Part shown: piece by piece, positions 1 through 7,798 of the stretch
How the letters are laid out: every line of letters begins with the position of its first letter
Numbering within the stretch: position 1 is the stretch's first letter
Assembly (NCBI RefSeq): GCF_003992665.1
Contig: NZ_RZMX01000001.1
Coordinates: 102,649-166,648, forward strand
Origin: Pelagibacterium montanilacus
GTDB lineage: Bacteria; Pseudomonadota; Alphaproteobacteria; Rhizobiales; Devosiaceae
Length of the DNA stretch: 64,000 nt
Direction of reading: 5' to 3'
Notes under the pieces: generated by a model
The model's database searches: none
What the model saw: only the letters and a program-made list of their open reading frames with translations
What the model was told of the DNA's origin: nothing
Position numbers and translations under genes: made by a program

Positions 1-436
1 CATCGGCATTGAGCCGCGAGGTGAGATCCCCCACCCTGTTGGTGTCAAAAAACGTCGCATCCAGCGTCAGCAGATGGTCAAACACCGAGCCGCGCAGATC
101 CGCGATCACCCGCTCCCCGATGACCGAGATGAAATAAAAGCGCGCCGCAGCCGCAACTGCCATGACCAGCCCGATCAGAACGATCAGCCAGGCATAGCCC
201 GCAACCACCTCGAGATTGGACTGCACGAACCCGTCATCAATGAACCCGCCGGCCAGATAGGGGATCGAGAGCGAGGCCACCGCAGCGACCACCAGGAAGA
301 CGATGGTGAGCGTAAGCCGCACGGGATAGCGCAGCAGGAAGGGAACCAGCCGGCGCAATGGCTTGAGTTGAGGGGGACGATCCGCTGACGCGAGCGTGCG
401 GGTCTGCTCTTGTGGGTCTTGTTCGGTATCCGACAT
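1..436 (-). CDS. ABC transporter, permease/ATPase fusion, N-terminal part (cut by window edge)
   Basis: Only the first 145 codons are in the window; the gene runs off the left edge. Translation from the ATG at 434-436 gives a short polar start (MSDTEQDPQEQ), then membrane segments with VRLTLTIVFLVVAAVASL and a second segment around YAWLIVLIGLVMAVAAAARF. The following stretch has the pattern GERVIADLRGSVFDHLL and FFDTNRVGDLTSRLNADVA, the signature of the transmembrane domain of type-I ABC exporters (MsbA/LmrA type), where the coupling helix precedes the TSRL motif. The ATPase half would lie outside the window. Substrate cannot be told. The gene is divergent from nothing visible; an aldo/keto reductase on the same strand lies upstream. 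Confidence 0.85.
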   Translation of the reverse strand, partial: MSDTEQDPQEQTRTLASADRPPQLKPLRRLVPFLLRYPVRLTLTIVFLVVAAVASLSIPYLAGGFIDDGFVQSNLEVVAGYAWLIVLIGLVMAVAAAARFYFISVIGERVIADLRGSVFDHLLTLDATFFDTNRVGDLTSRLNAD

Positions 437-533
437 GCGCTCGCAGTGCCCGGGGGCGGTTGCTGTTGGGCCTAGATAGGCCCCTCCAGCCCAGCCCGCA
501 ACCCGTCAGTTGCCAGAGCTGGGGGTCACGGTG

Positions 534-1505
534 TCACAGACCTTGCCCAGCGCCCTCGTCGAGCCAGGCGATCTCTTGGGGCGTCAGAACGATATCGGTT
601 GCCGACAGCGAGTCCTCGAGTTCGGCAACCGACCGGGGACCGATCAGCGGCAGCACCGAAAACGCCTGGTTGAGGCAATAGGCCAGCGCGATGTGGATCG
701 GGCTTCGGCCCAGCCTGTCCGCCAGGGCCAGGGCGCGCTCGCGCCGGGCGAAATTGGCCTCGGAATACCAGCAGCGCACCAGCTCGGCATCCTCGAGCCG
801 GTCGCGCCCCGCCCGATCCGTGAAAAAGCCGCGCGCCTGGCTGGACCAGGCCAGATTGACGATGCCCGTTTCCGAAAGCCAGCGCCCCCATAGCGGGCTG
901 CGCGCCGACACACATCCCGGCCAGACCGGATCGACCATCTCGGCGAGGGAGAAATTATTCGAAAGGACCCCCGGCAGCCTCTTGCCCGACGCGCGGGCAT
1001 AGGCGATCGCCTCGTCCATGCGTTCGCGGGTCCAGTTCGAGCCACCGAATGGGCCCCTGATTCGCCCGGCCGATACCTGTGCATCCATGGCATCGACGAA
1101 CTCGCCGACGGGGACAGCCGGATTGTCGCGATGCATCAGATAAACGTCGACATGGTCGGTCTGAAGCCGCGCGAGGCTTTCATCGAGCTGCGCGGAAATC
1201 ACTTCGGGATAGGTATAGGGAGAATGAGCACCCTTGCCGATCACCACCACCTCCGACCGCACGCCCCGCTCGGCCATCCATTGGCCCAAAATCGCTTCGG
1301 TCCGACCCTCGCCATAGATGTGCGCGGTATCGAGCACGGTTCCGCCCCGCGCGAGGAAGCCATCGAGAATAGGCGCGGCGTCGGCCAGCGATTCGAACGC
1401 TTCGAATCCCAGCGCCACGCGCGAGACGGGCTTTTCGATACCTCGAACCGCGGGCGTTCTCACCGGGCCATTGGCGATGTTTGGGTGCGCGCTTTGCTGT
1501 GCCAT
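534..1505 (-). CDS. Aldo/keto reductase
   Basis: A 323-residue protein of the aldo/keto reductase superfamily: NADPH-dependent oxidoreductases with a TIM-barrel fold that reduce aldehydes and ketones in the cytosol. The catalytic tetrad is visible in the usual order: D59 and Y64 in VLDTAHIYGEG, K91 in VVIGKGAH, and H125 in VDVYLMHRDN. The C-terminal region has the cofactor-binding pattern LPLIGPRSVAELEDSL. The N-terminal region (about 20-40) is unusual in lacking the full 'G.S.lglG..~' lead-in of the family, so the protein may belong to a branch used for sugar or inositol-type substrates; substrate is unknown. The ATG start at 1503-1505 is natural, with no longer plausible frame upstream. Confidence 0.85.
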   Translation of the reverse strand: MAQQSAHPNIANGPVRTPAVRGIEKPVSRVALGFEAFESLADAAPILDGFLARGGTVLDTAHIYGEGRTEAILGQWMAERGVRSEVVVIGKGAHSPYTYPEVISAQLDESLARLQTDHVDVYLMHRDNPAVPVGEFVDAMDAQVSAGRIRGPFGGSNWTRERMDEAIAYARASGKRLPGVLSNNFSLAEMVDPVWPGCVSARSPLWGRWLSETGIVNLAWSSQARGFFTDRAGRDRLEDAELVRCWYSEANFARRERALALADRLGRSPIHIALAYCLNQAFSVLPLIGPRSVAELEDSLSATDIVLTPQEIAWLDEGAGQGL

Positions 1506-1562
1506 GGTGCATCCTCCGGTTGTCCCGGAAGTCTTGCACCATGACGTACGGCGATCAAACCG

Positions 1563-3371
1563 CTAGTTTTCAAGCGACCTGGTCGGAACCCGCATCGTAA
1601 AGACCAGACCTTGTGGTCTCCACTCGTGCTCGATCTGGGCGGCGAGTTGCGCGGCGGCAGCACGGCGGGACATGGCGGTGCCGAATCCCTGCCGGGTCGG
1701 AGCCCCATCTATGACCGGCCCTCCCCGCTCGGACCACACGATCCGCACGTCATCGGTTCCTGACACGCAATCGACCGTGATCCGTCCACCCGGATTGGAC
1801 AATGCTCCGTATTTGATCGCATTCGTCGCCAGTTCATGGAAGACCAGCGCCAGCGTCGTGGCCGCATTGGGGCCGACACTCGTGTTCCCGCCCCTGACCT
1901 CGATCTGGTCCGCCTCGTCCTCGCGATAGGCGGCGAACAAGGTTTCAAACAGCCCCGCAATGGTATGGGACCCCTCCACGCCGCCGCTTGGCACCGTGGC
2001 CGGGCGCACGAATTCGTAGGCACGCGAGAGGGCCTCGATCCGCGCCCGCAGAAGGCCCGCGAACGGTGCGGCCTCGGGCATGGTGCGCGAGGACAGAGAC
2101 ACCAGGCTCATGATCAGCGTGAAGATGTTCTTGATCCGATGAGAAAGCTCCCGCGCGACCAGTTCGAGCTGCTCTTCGGCCGATTTCAGGTCGTGGATAT
2201 CGGTGCAGGTTCCGAACCAGCGCTTGATGCGGCCATAGCCGTCCCTGACCGGCTGGGCGCGTCCGATCACCCAGCGATACTGGCCAGAACGGTGCCGAAG
2301 CCGGTACTCGATGTGATAAGGCTCGCCCGTTTCCAGCGAGTGCCGCCAGCGCGCCCAGGCCCGATCCTGATCGTCGGGATGAAACATGCCGCTCCACCCT
2401 TCCCCGTCGGTCGATCCTGCGGGAACGCCGGTGAACTCATACCAGCGCGAGTTGTAGTAGTCGTGGAACCCGTCGGGGCGCGTGGACCAGATCATCTGGT
2501 CGATCGAATTGACGATGGCCTCGAACTTGGCCTCCGATTCCCGCCATGCCTCCTCGACCTTCTTACGATCGGAGATGTCAAAGACCATGCCGGGAAAGCG
2601 CACCGGATGGCCTTTGCCGTCCTGGATGCAGCGCCCGCGCGCAAAGACCCAGCGCATCTTCTTGTCATAGCCGATGCAACGGTATTCCTCGGCGAACTCG
2701 GAGTTCTTGGCGATCGCGTCCTCTATCCGCTCGGACACCCGATGACGGTCGTCGGGATGGATGCCATCAAGGAAGGCCGAAATCGGCGGATTTGTATCCG
2801 CGAGCGAGGGATCGATTCCAAAGAGCGAGGTAAAAGTGGCATCGGCGTAGACGTGGTCGTTGACCAGATCCCAGTCCCAAATGCCGACCCCGCGCGCCGC
2901 TTCCAGCGCCATGCGCAGGCGCTCTTCGCTTTCTTCCAGCAGCGCTTCGGTGCGCCTCTGTTCGGTGACATCCGAGAACGAGACGATAAAGCCATCGCCT
3001 GCCGGATGAGCGGCAGCACGGAAGATCGCGTCGAGGTGCTCGTGGGCGTAGGTGAATTCGCTGCTCCAGCGCTCGCGCGTCTCGGTGACCGCACGATAGG
3101 CGTCGAAGAGACCAGCCTCACGGTTGCCCGGGAGCTTGTCGAGCAGCTTGGCACCCAAAAACCATGACCGTGGCCGCCCCAGGAGGGTTTCAGCCATCTC
3201 ATTGGCATGGGTCCAGCGGAAGTCGACGATCCGGCCGCCCTCGTCCCGAACGCTCTCGAAAATCATCACGGCATCAGATGCAGCATCGATCACCGATTGC
3301 AGCATGCCTGCTGCATCGTCCGCCGCTCTGCGCGTCCTGACATCGGCCTCATGTCGGGCCCTATCGGTCAT
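1563..3371 (-). CDS. PAS-domain sensor histidine kinase of the HWE family
   Basis: Multi-PAS cytosolic sensor kinase, about 602 residues from the ATG at 3369-3371. No membrane segments are seen. Several PAS/PAC units follow one another (typical PAC ends such as GMVFDISDRKK and GTCTDIHDLKS). The kinase core has the HWE-type H-box ELSHRIKNIFTLIMSLVSL, an N-box FHELATNAIKYGALS and the diagnostic W-x-E as VWSERGG, then GFGTAMSRRA. HWE kinases phosphorylate response regulators, often in the general stress or light pathways of alphaproteobacteria. No response regulator is adjacent. The open frame extends to a TTG at 3473, but AGGCGG lies about 9 nt before the ATG at 3371, so I prefer that start. 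No LOV cysteine motif is seen, so light sensing is not supported. Confidence 0.85.
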   Translation of the reverse strand: MTDRARHEADVRTRRAADDAAGMLQSVIDAASDAVMIFESVRDEGGRIVDFRWTHANEMAETLLGRPRSWFLGAKLLDKLPGNREAGLFDAYRAVTETRERWSSEFTYAHEHLDAIFRAAAHPAGDGFIVSFSDVTEQRRTEALLEESEERLRMALEAARGVGIWDWDLVNDHVYADATFTSLFGIDPSLADTNPPISAFLDGIHPDDRHRVSERIEDAIAKNSEFAEEYRCIGYDKKMRWVFARGRCIQDGKGHPVRFPGMVFDISDRKKVEEAWRESEAKFEAIVNSIDQMIWSTRPDGFHDYYNSRWYEFTGVPAGSTDGEGWSGMFHPDDQDRAWARWRHSLETGEPYHIEYRLRHRSGQYRWVIGRAQPVRDGYGRIKRWFGTCTDIHDLKSAEEQLELVARELSHRIKNIFTLIMSLVSLSSRTMPEAAPFAGLLRARIEALSRAYEFVRPATVPSGGVEGSHTIAGLFETLFAAYREDEADQIEVRGGNTSVGPNAATTLALVFHELATNAIKYGALSNPGGRITVDCVSGTDDVRIVWSERGGPVIDGAPTRQGFGTAMSRRAAAAQLAAQIEHEWRPQGLVFTMRVPTRSLEN

Positions 3372-3587
3372 GTGTTGTATCCGCCTGATCGCCATGCGGG
3401 ACTGCTGCGCCTGGTGTTGCAGACGGCAGGCCCTGGAACTCTCGCGCCGTGCCCGCCCCGCACCGCTGCTCAATGTTCAGTTCTAGACATAATCGTTCCC
3501 AGTGTCCGTCCACAAGTGAACATTTGAGCTCGAACAGCGTAGAAAGATTGTTTTGGGCCTCTGTCGCGCACCATGAAAGGATCGCCA

Positions 3588-4355
3588 ATGCCAAGCTCGG
3601 GAAGCCATGAACCGGGGAACAACCTTCTTGCGGCGTTGCGCCCCAGCGACCGGGCGATCATCGACCCCCTGCTTCAGGACTGGCAGGCCGAGGCCGGCAC
3701 CATTCTCTACGAGAAGGGAGACTCGGTCAGATACGCATATTTTCCCAGAGGCCACAGCCTCGTCTCCCATTTGGTGGTTCTCGAGGAAGGACGCACCGCA
3801 GAGACCGCCATGATCGGCCGCGAAGGCGCGCTGGGCGGCATTGTGAGCCAGGGGCATGTGCCGGCCTTCGCGCGCGCCGATGTCCGCCTCGGAGGCATGT
3901 TCTACCGCATAGCTCTGACCGATCTTGAGGAGGCAAAGGCCAGCTCTCTCACCCTGCGCCATCTCTTTGCCCGCTATGCCGACTGCCTGATGGCCCAGAT
4001 CTTCCAATCGGTTGCCTGCAGCGCCATGCACTCGATCGAACAGCGCACTGCCAAATGGCTGATCGCGGCGACCGGCCGCTCGGGCGAGCAGAGCCTGCCC
4101 ATCACCCAGGAGGAACTCGCCGCCATGCTCGGGGTTGGGCGCTCCTATATCAGCCGCACCCTGGGCGGGCTCAAGGCCCGCAACATCATCACGCTGGCCC
4201 GCGGTCGCCTCACGGTTATCGACCCCAAGGCACTGCATGGCCTCGAGTGCGAGTGCAACGCAACGGTCTGCGGACATTTCGAAGAGGTGCTGGCCGGGGT
4301 CTATCCCGAGGCCAATGGACACGGAAAGGCCTGGGGAAAAAGCGCTGCCGTCTGA
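3588..4355 (+). CDS. Crp/Fnr-family transcriptional regulator
   Basis: A 255-residue regulator with an N-terminal cyclic-nucleotide-binding-like beta roll (about 15-130, including VRYAYFPRGHSLVSHL and GREGALGG) and a C-terminal winged helix (about 155-230) with the recognition segment TQEELAAMLGVGRSYISRTL. The type is common in Hyphomicrobiales and usually lacks the cAMP-binding arginine. The C-terminal tail carries LECECNATVC; cysteine pairs in this tail are frequent in the subfamily, so metal or redox sensing is possible but unproven. I chose the ATG at 3588 because AAAGGA lies 6 nt before it; an in-frame ATG at 3573 is the alternative. It is divergent from the HWE kinase, which suggests but does not show a joint function. 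Confidence 0.85.
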   Translation: MPSSGSHEPGNNLLAALRPSDRAIIDPLLQDWQAEAGTILYEKGDSVRYAYFPRGHSLVSHLVVLEEGRTAETAMIGREGALGGIVSQGHVPAFARADVRLGGMFYRIALTDLEEAKASSLTLRHLFARYADCLMAQIFQSVACSAMHSIEQRTAKWLIAATGRSGEQSLPITQEELAAMLGVGRSYISRTLGGLKARNIITLARGRLTVIDPKALHGLECECNATVCGHFEEVLAGVYPEANGHGKAWGKSAAV

Positions 4356-4381
4356 AGCATCGGCCAAGTGATTCACGGGCC

Positions 4382-4410
4382 TTGCGTTGGCACGCGCCTT
4401 TGGGTACAAG
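4382..4410 (+). promoter_or_regulatory. Predicted sigma-70 promoter of rpmE
   Basis: TTGCGT at 4382-4387 and TACAAG at 4405-4410 are separated by 17 bases and point at rpmE, whose start is about 70 bases downstream. The match to TTGACA/TATAAT is fair; the assignment rests on pattern and position only. Confidence 0.4.
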
Positions 4411-4439
4411 GCTGCAACTTTTGTGCGATACCACAAGTC

Positions 4440-4457
4440 CGGGCGCTTATGCGCCCG
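4440..4457 (+). promoter_or_regulatory. Hairpin in the rpmE leader
   Basis: A perfect inverted repeat CGGGCGC-TTAT-GCGCCCG sits in the 5' untranslated region 20 bases before the rpmE start codon. It is followed by GTTTGATTT, so it could be a weak attenuator or a ribosomal-protein autoregulatory site. Function is inference. Confidence 0.4.
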
Positions 4458-4477
4458 TTTGATTTAGGGCCCCGACC

Positions 4478-4702
4478 ATGAAAAAAGATATCCATCCCGA
4501 CTACCATTTCATCACCGTAGTGATGACGGACGGCACCGAGTACCAGACGCGTTCCACCTATGGAAGCGATGGGGACACGCTGCAGCTCGACATCGACCCC
4601 AAGACCCATCCGGCCTGGACCGGCGGTTCGGGGCGCCTTGTGGACCGCGGCGGCCGCGTTTCGCGCTTCAAGGAAAAGTTCAAGGGCATCCTGGGCTCAT
4701 AA
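4478..4702 (+). CDS. rpmE: 50S ribosomal protein L31
   Basis: A 74-residue L31 protein of the large ribosomal subunit. The start [19 protein letters not shown] and the conserved block [11 protein letters not shown] are diagnostic of the alphaproteobacterial form. The zinc-binding cysteines of the C+ form are absent, so this is the C- type that needs no zinc. A rho-independent terminator follows at 4731-4756. The converging neighbour is an RcdA-like gene, an association often kept in Hyphomicrobiales. Confidence 0.97.
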   Translation: MKKDIHPDYHFITVVMTDGTEYQTRSTYGSDGDTLQLDIDPKTHPAWTGGSGRLVDRGGRVSRFKEKFKGILGS

Positions 4703-4730
4703 GCCCCGCTCAAGGGGTGTGCTCGATCGA

Positions 4731-4756
4731 ACCCGGCGTCCGCGCCGGGTTTTTTC
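4731..4756 (+). terminator. Rho-independent terminator after rpmE
   Basis: Stem ACCCGGCG / CGCCGGGT with loop TCCG, followed by a run of Ts. It ends rpmE transcription 20 bases before the converging rcdA gene ends. Confidence 0.9.
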
Positions 4757-4775
4757 TGTTCTGCACAAGAAGAGG

Positions 4776-5294
4776 TCAGCGGCCGAAAGCGGCTTTGAGG
4801 CGATCGAGCTGCGCGTTGACCGCATTTTCCGCCGCGGGCATGGCGGTTGCGCCTTCGCCCTTTTCCGCCGATTCGAAGCGGGTCACCCGCTCGAACAGAC
4901 TGTCGCCCCGGGCGATATAGGCAAGCATCCTCTCGGGCAGGGCTTCCCAGCCCGGACCGCCGCGCTCGGAGGGGAGCGCGGAGAATTTCACCTTCGCCTT
5001 TTCCTCGCGCGCCTGCTCGACGCTGAGCTCCCCGGCGCTGACCGCCCTGTGCAGCAGCAGCCAGGATGCGAGCTGCATCAAACGCGTGGTCAGGCGCATG
5101 CTCTCGGTGGCATAGACAAAGGAAGCCTCGCGCGGCAGCGCTTTGGCTTCATCGCGCCCGTCTCCGTCCAGATAGGCGGCAACTTCCTCGATCAACCCCA
5201 TGCCCTCATGATAGAGCGCATCAAAGCCTCCCGCCGCCATGCGGCGCGCGATCAGAGAAATCGCCTTTCCCGAACTGCGGTCGTGCCCGTCCAA
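4776..5294 (-). CDS. rcdA: RcdA-like protein (DUF1465), CtrA-degradation adaptor family
   Basis: A 172-residue protein of the DUF1465 family, which includes Caulobacter RcdA, an adaptor that helps ClpXP degrade the cell-cycle master regulator CtrA. Visible family marks are the block YHEGMGLIEEVAAYLDGDGR (about residues 28-47) and YATESMRLTTRLMQLASWLL (about 61-80), both helical. The C-terminal part is charged and variable, as in the family. The start is a TTG at 5292-5294 preceded by AGAAGGGA at about 10 nt; an internal ATG near 5237 would remove the first 18 residues. Function in this organism is inferred from family; RcdA homologues outside Caulobacter are less studied. Confidence 0.8.
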   Translation of the reverse strand: MDGHDRSSGKAISLIARRMAAGGFDALYHEGMGLIEEVAAYLDGDGRDEAKALPREASFVYATESMRLTTRLMQLASWLLLHRAVSAGELSVEQAREEKAKVKFSALPSERGGPGWEALPERMLAYIARGDSLFERVTRFESAEKGEGATAMPAAENAVNAQLDRLKAAFGR

Positions 5295-5404
5295 ACGGCC
5301 AAGTCCCTTCTGGTGTGAAACCTCAGAGAGTCACTCTAGAGCCTAATTGGCAAGAGGTCATTAACGCCGACAGCCCGGCAGGTCCATGCGCGCATCGGTC
5401 CCCG

Positions 5405-5437
5405 GAAAAGAAAAAAGAGCCGTCGCGAAACGGCTCT
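5405..5437 (-). terminator. Rho-independent terminator, minus strand
   Basis: Eight-base-pair stem AGAGCCGT / ACGGCTCT with a six-base loop; on the minus strand it is followed by TTTTTTC TTTTCC. It ends either the DUF1192 transcript or a separate small RNA. Confidence 0.85.
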
Positions 5438-5525
5438 CGAAAGTTAACAGGGAGGCGTCAAACAGAGGGAAGGAACCGCTCTGAAAAACCCAGTAAAAAC
5501 TGGATGAGGAAAATCTAACCCGATC
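5405..5525 (-). ncRNA. Candidate small RNA with C-rich loops and strong terminator
   Basis: This lies in the 320-base gap between rcdA and the DUF1192 gene, which otherwise holds nothing coding that I can see. On the minus strand a possible promoter (TTAAGA at 5561-5556, 18-base spacer, TAAAAT at 5537-5532) would start an RNA near 5525. The RNA would carry a small hairpin (CCAGT-TTTT-ACTGG, about 5489-5503), then C-rich CCTTCCC and CCTCCC segments, and end in a clear terminator (stem AGAGCCGT / ACGGCTCT, 5416-5437, then T6 and further Ts). CCUCCC-type single-stranded motifs pair with Shine-Dalgarno sequences in known alphaproteobacterial sRNAs. It could alternatively be just the 3' end of the DUF1192 transcript. 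Confidence 0.35.
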
Positions 5526-5615
5526 AGGTTAATTTTAGCTTAATGCGACGCGCTTTCTTAACCCTGACAACTTGTGAACGTTTGGGTTGGACCCGCGGCG
5601 GGGCACCCGAGGGCT

Positions 5616-5798
5616 TCAAATCTTGAAGACCGATTCCGCCGCTTCACGGCCCGCAGCCTTGCGGACACGCTCGGCTTGCAGCCTTTCGATCTCCCCGCGC
5701 AACAGCGCGATGCGCTCGTCGATTTCATCCACCGACATGGTATCGAGCACCATGCCGATCTCATGAAGGGCAGGCTTGCGCCGGACATCGTCTTCCAT
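5616..5798 (-). CDS. DUF1192 family small protein
   Basis: A 60-residue protein beginning MEDDVRRKPALHEIG, with the family core LSVDEL-like segment MSVDEIDERIALLRGEIERL. The second half is a charged amphipathic helix that could form a coiled coil. DUF1192 proteins are found in alphaproteobacteria, function unknown, and often stand divergent from a zinc-type quinone oxidoreductase gene, as here. The start codon at 5796-5798 is 62 bases from the divergent neighbour's start. Confidence 0.85.
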   Translation of the reverse strand: MEDDVRRKPALHEIGMVLDTMSVDEIDERIALLRGEIERLQAERVRKAAGREAAESVFKI

Positions 5799-5860
5799 TG
5801 TTCTGGCCTCTGGTTCGCAACGGGCGAACCAGAGTCTGCACCAGCCGCCTGGAGAGGTCC

Positions 5861-6883
5861 ATGAAAATCCCGACGACCATGAGCGCCATCGCCATATCCC
5901 GCCCCGGGGGCCCCGAGGTTCTCGAGCCCGCCACTGCCGCCACCCCGACTCCGGCCGCAGGCGAGGTGCTGATCGCGGTCGCCGCCGCTGGGGTGAACGG
6001 ACCCGACATCTCCCAGCGGGCCGGCGCCTATCCTCCGCCAGCCGATGCCTCACCACTGCCCGGGCTGGAGGTTTCCGGGACTGTCGCCGCGTGCGGAACC
6101 GAGGCGTCACGCTTTGCGGTGGGCGATCACGTGGTGGCGCTGTGCAACGGTGGCGGCTACGCCGAGTTTGTCGCCGTGCCCGAGGGGCAGGTCCTGCCCC
6201 GCCCCGCCAGATGGTCCTGGTCCCAAAGCGCTACCCTGACCGAGACCTTCATGACCATACAGCAGACCCTGGTGGAGCGGGCCGGTCTGCGCGAGGGGCA
6301 TTGGGTGCTCGTACATGGTGGCGCCGGAGGCATCGGTGCCGCCGCCATCCAGATGTGCCGCCTTTTTGGCGCCAAGGCCATCGCCACCGCCGGCACTGGG
6401 CAAAAGGCGGACTACGCTCGGGAGATGGGCGCGCTCGAGACGATCGTCTATCCCGATGAGGATTTCGTCTCTCGCGTCCGGGAGATCACCGGGGACCGGG
6501 GCGTGGACATCGTCCTCGACATCGTGGGCGGGAGCTATGGAAACCGCAATCTCAGGAGCCTCACCCGTGGCGGCCATTTGCTGCAACTGGCCGTGCGCGA
6601 GGGGGCGAAATCCGAGATCAATCTGGGGCTCGTTCTGATGCAGCAGTTGACCATTTCCGGCTCGACCCTGCGTCCGCAATCAGCCGCGACCAAGGCGCGG
6701 CTTGCCGGCGGGCTGGGAAAGACCGTCTGGCCCGCGATCGAACGGGGCGCGGTCGTGCCGCCACGCATCCGCACCTTCCCGCTCGCCGACGCGAGCGCCG
6801 CCCACACCGTCATGGAGAGCGGCGACCACTTCGGCAAGATCGTGCTCGTAACCCCATACGGCATGAGCGATACAGATGATTGA
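5861..6883 (+). CDS. NAD(P)H-quinone oxidoreductase, zinc-independent MDR family
   Basis: A 340-residue medium-chain dehydrogenase/reductase of the QOR/PIG3 type, which reduces quinones with NADPH in the cytosol. The N-terminal GroES-like part (about 1-125) contains AAAGVNGPDISQRAGAYPPP; the nucleotide-binding Rossmann part has VHGGAGGIGAAAIQM (near residue 150) and GDRGVDIVLDIVGG. Structural-zinc cysteines of alcohol dehydrogenases are missing, which fits QOR enzymes. The start ATG at 5861 has GGAGAGG six bases upstream; the open frame extends 63 bases further but without a better start. Confidence 0.9.
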   Translation: MKIPTTMSAIAISRPGGPEVLEPATAATPTPAAGEVLIAVAAAGVNGPDISQRAGAYPPPADASPLPGLEVSGTVAACGTEASRFAVGDHVVALCNGGGYAEFVAVPEGQVLPRPARWSWSQSATLTETFMTIQQTLVERAGLREGHWVLVHGGAGGIGAAAIQMCRLFGAKAIATAGTGQKADYAREMGALETIVYPDEDFVSRVREITGDRGVDIVLDIVGGSYGNRNLRSLTRGGHLLQLAVREGAKSEINLGLVLMQQLTISGSTLRPQSAATKARLAGGLGKTVWPAIERGAVVPPRIRTFPLADASAAHTVMESGDHFGKIVLVTPYGMSDTDD

Positions 6884-6885
6884 CG

Positions 6886-6914
6886 TTGCATGGGAGGGGC
6901 CATCTGCCTATAGT
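6886..6914 (+). promoter_or_regulatory. Predicted sigma-70 promoter of trcR
   Basis: TTGCAT (6886-6891), 17-base spacer, TATAGT (6909-6914). The pair is close to the housekeeping consensus and lies about 80 bases before the trcR start codon, immediately after the stop of the preceding gene. Confidence 0.55.
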
Positions 6915-6995
6915 ATGCGCAAATTCCCCCTCATACCCGTTCGGCGAGGCGGGCGGTCCGGAAAAACCCGGGCCGCAGCACAGGAGACTCATATC

Positions 6996-7736
6996 ATGGC
7001 GACCCAATTGCTCATGCCCAAGGCGACCGCTGTCTGGCTGGTCGAAAACACGGGCCTCACATTCAAGCAGATCGCGGATTTCTGTACGCTGCACCCGCTC
7101 GAGGTCCAGGGCATTGCCGATGGGGACGTGGCCGGCGGCATCAAGGGCGTGAGTCCGATCCAGAACGGCCAACTCTCACGCGAGGAGATTTCGCGCGCGG
7201 AAGCCGACGAAAACCACCGGCTGCGCATTTCCGAACCCAAGGTCAAGGTCGCGGCCCCCAAGCGCCGCGGCCCGCGCTACACCCCCACCTCGCGCCGCCA
7301 CGAGCGCCCCAATGCGATCAAATGGCTGGTCCGCAACCACCCCGAACTCAAGGACGCCCAGATCATGCGGCTGGTGGGCACCACCAAGTCCACGATCGAG
7401 TCGGTTCGGGACGGCTCGCACTGGAATACGGCGAACCTGCAGGCCATGGACCCGGTGACCCTGGGCCTGTGCAGCCAGGTTGAGCTCGATATGGAAGTGC
7501 GTAAGGCCGCGCGCAGCGCCGGCATCACCGAGGATGCCCCCGAAGGGACCCGCCTTCTGAGCGCCGAGGAGGCCTTGCGGCGCGCCCAGACCGACGATGA
7601 CGGCGACGCTGCTCACGAAGGCGCCGCACCCGATGCAGCCTATGACGCCGATTTCGAGGCGGATTCGGTCTTTGCCAAGCTCAAGTCCATCAAGGGCGAG
7701 CCCGAAACCGATACGGACGATACCGACCGGGGCTGA
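6996..7736 (+). CDS. trcR: Cell cycle transcriptional regulator TrcR (DUF1013)
   Basis: A 246-residue DUF1013 protein, the family named TrcR after the Caulobacter transcriptional cell-cycle regulator. The conserved first 190 residues include LMPKATAVWLVENTGLTFKQ, ADFCTLHPLEVQGIADG and LVGTTKSTIESVRDGSHWN, with helix-turn-helix-like segments. The last 60 residues are acidic and variable, including a DDTDRG end. The ATG at 6996 is preceded by AGGAG at 9 bases. Known members bind DNA and regulate ctrA-linked transcription; a role here is inferred from family. Confidence 0.88.
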   Translation: MATQLLMPKATAVWLVENTGLTFKQIADFCTLHPLEVQGIADGDVAGGIKGVSPIQNGQLSREEISRAEADENHRLRISEPKVKVAAPKRRGPRYTPTSRRHERPNAIKWLVRNHPELKDAQIMRLVGTTKSTIESVRDGSHWNTANLQAMDPVTLGLCSQVELDMEVRKAARSAGITEDAPEGTRLLSAEEALRRAQTDDDGDAAHEGAAPDAAYDADFEADSVFAKLKSIKGEPETDTDDTDRG

Positions 7737-7798
7737 GCCAAGGCGCCCCATGCACCCCAGGGATCGGCACCGCTCCCGTCGATGAGAAAGCTGCATCC

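Noticed and set aside
1836..3167. 443-codon plus-strand frame
   Set aside because: Antisense to the PAS-HWE kinase. Its translation is rich in Arg/Gly/Pro without any domain, while the opposite strand gives clear PAS and kinase motifs.
1563..3371. LOV photoreceptor in the HWE kinase
   Set aside because: HWE kinases with LOV domains are common in this group, but no GxNCRFLQ-type cysteine motif is present in any PAS unit.
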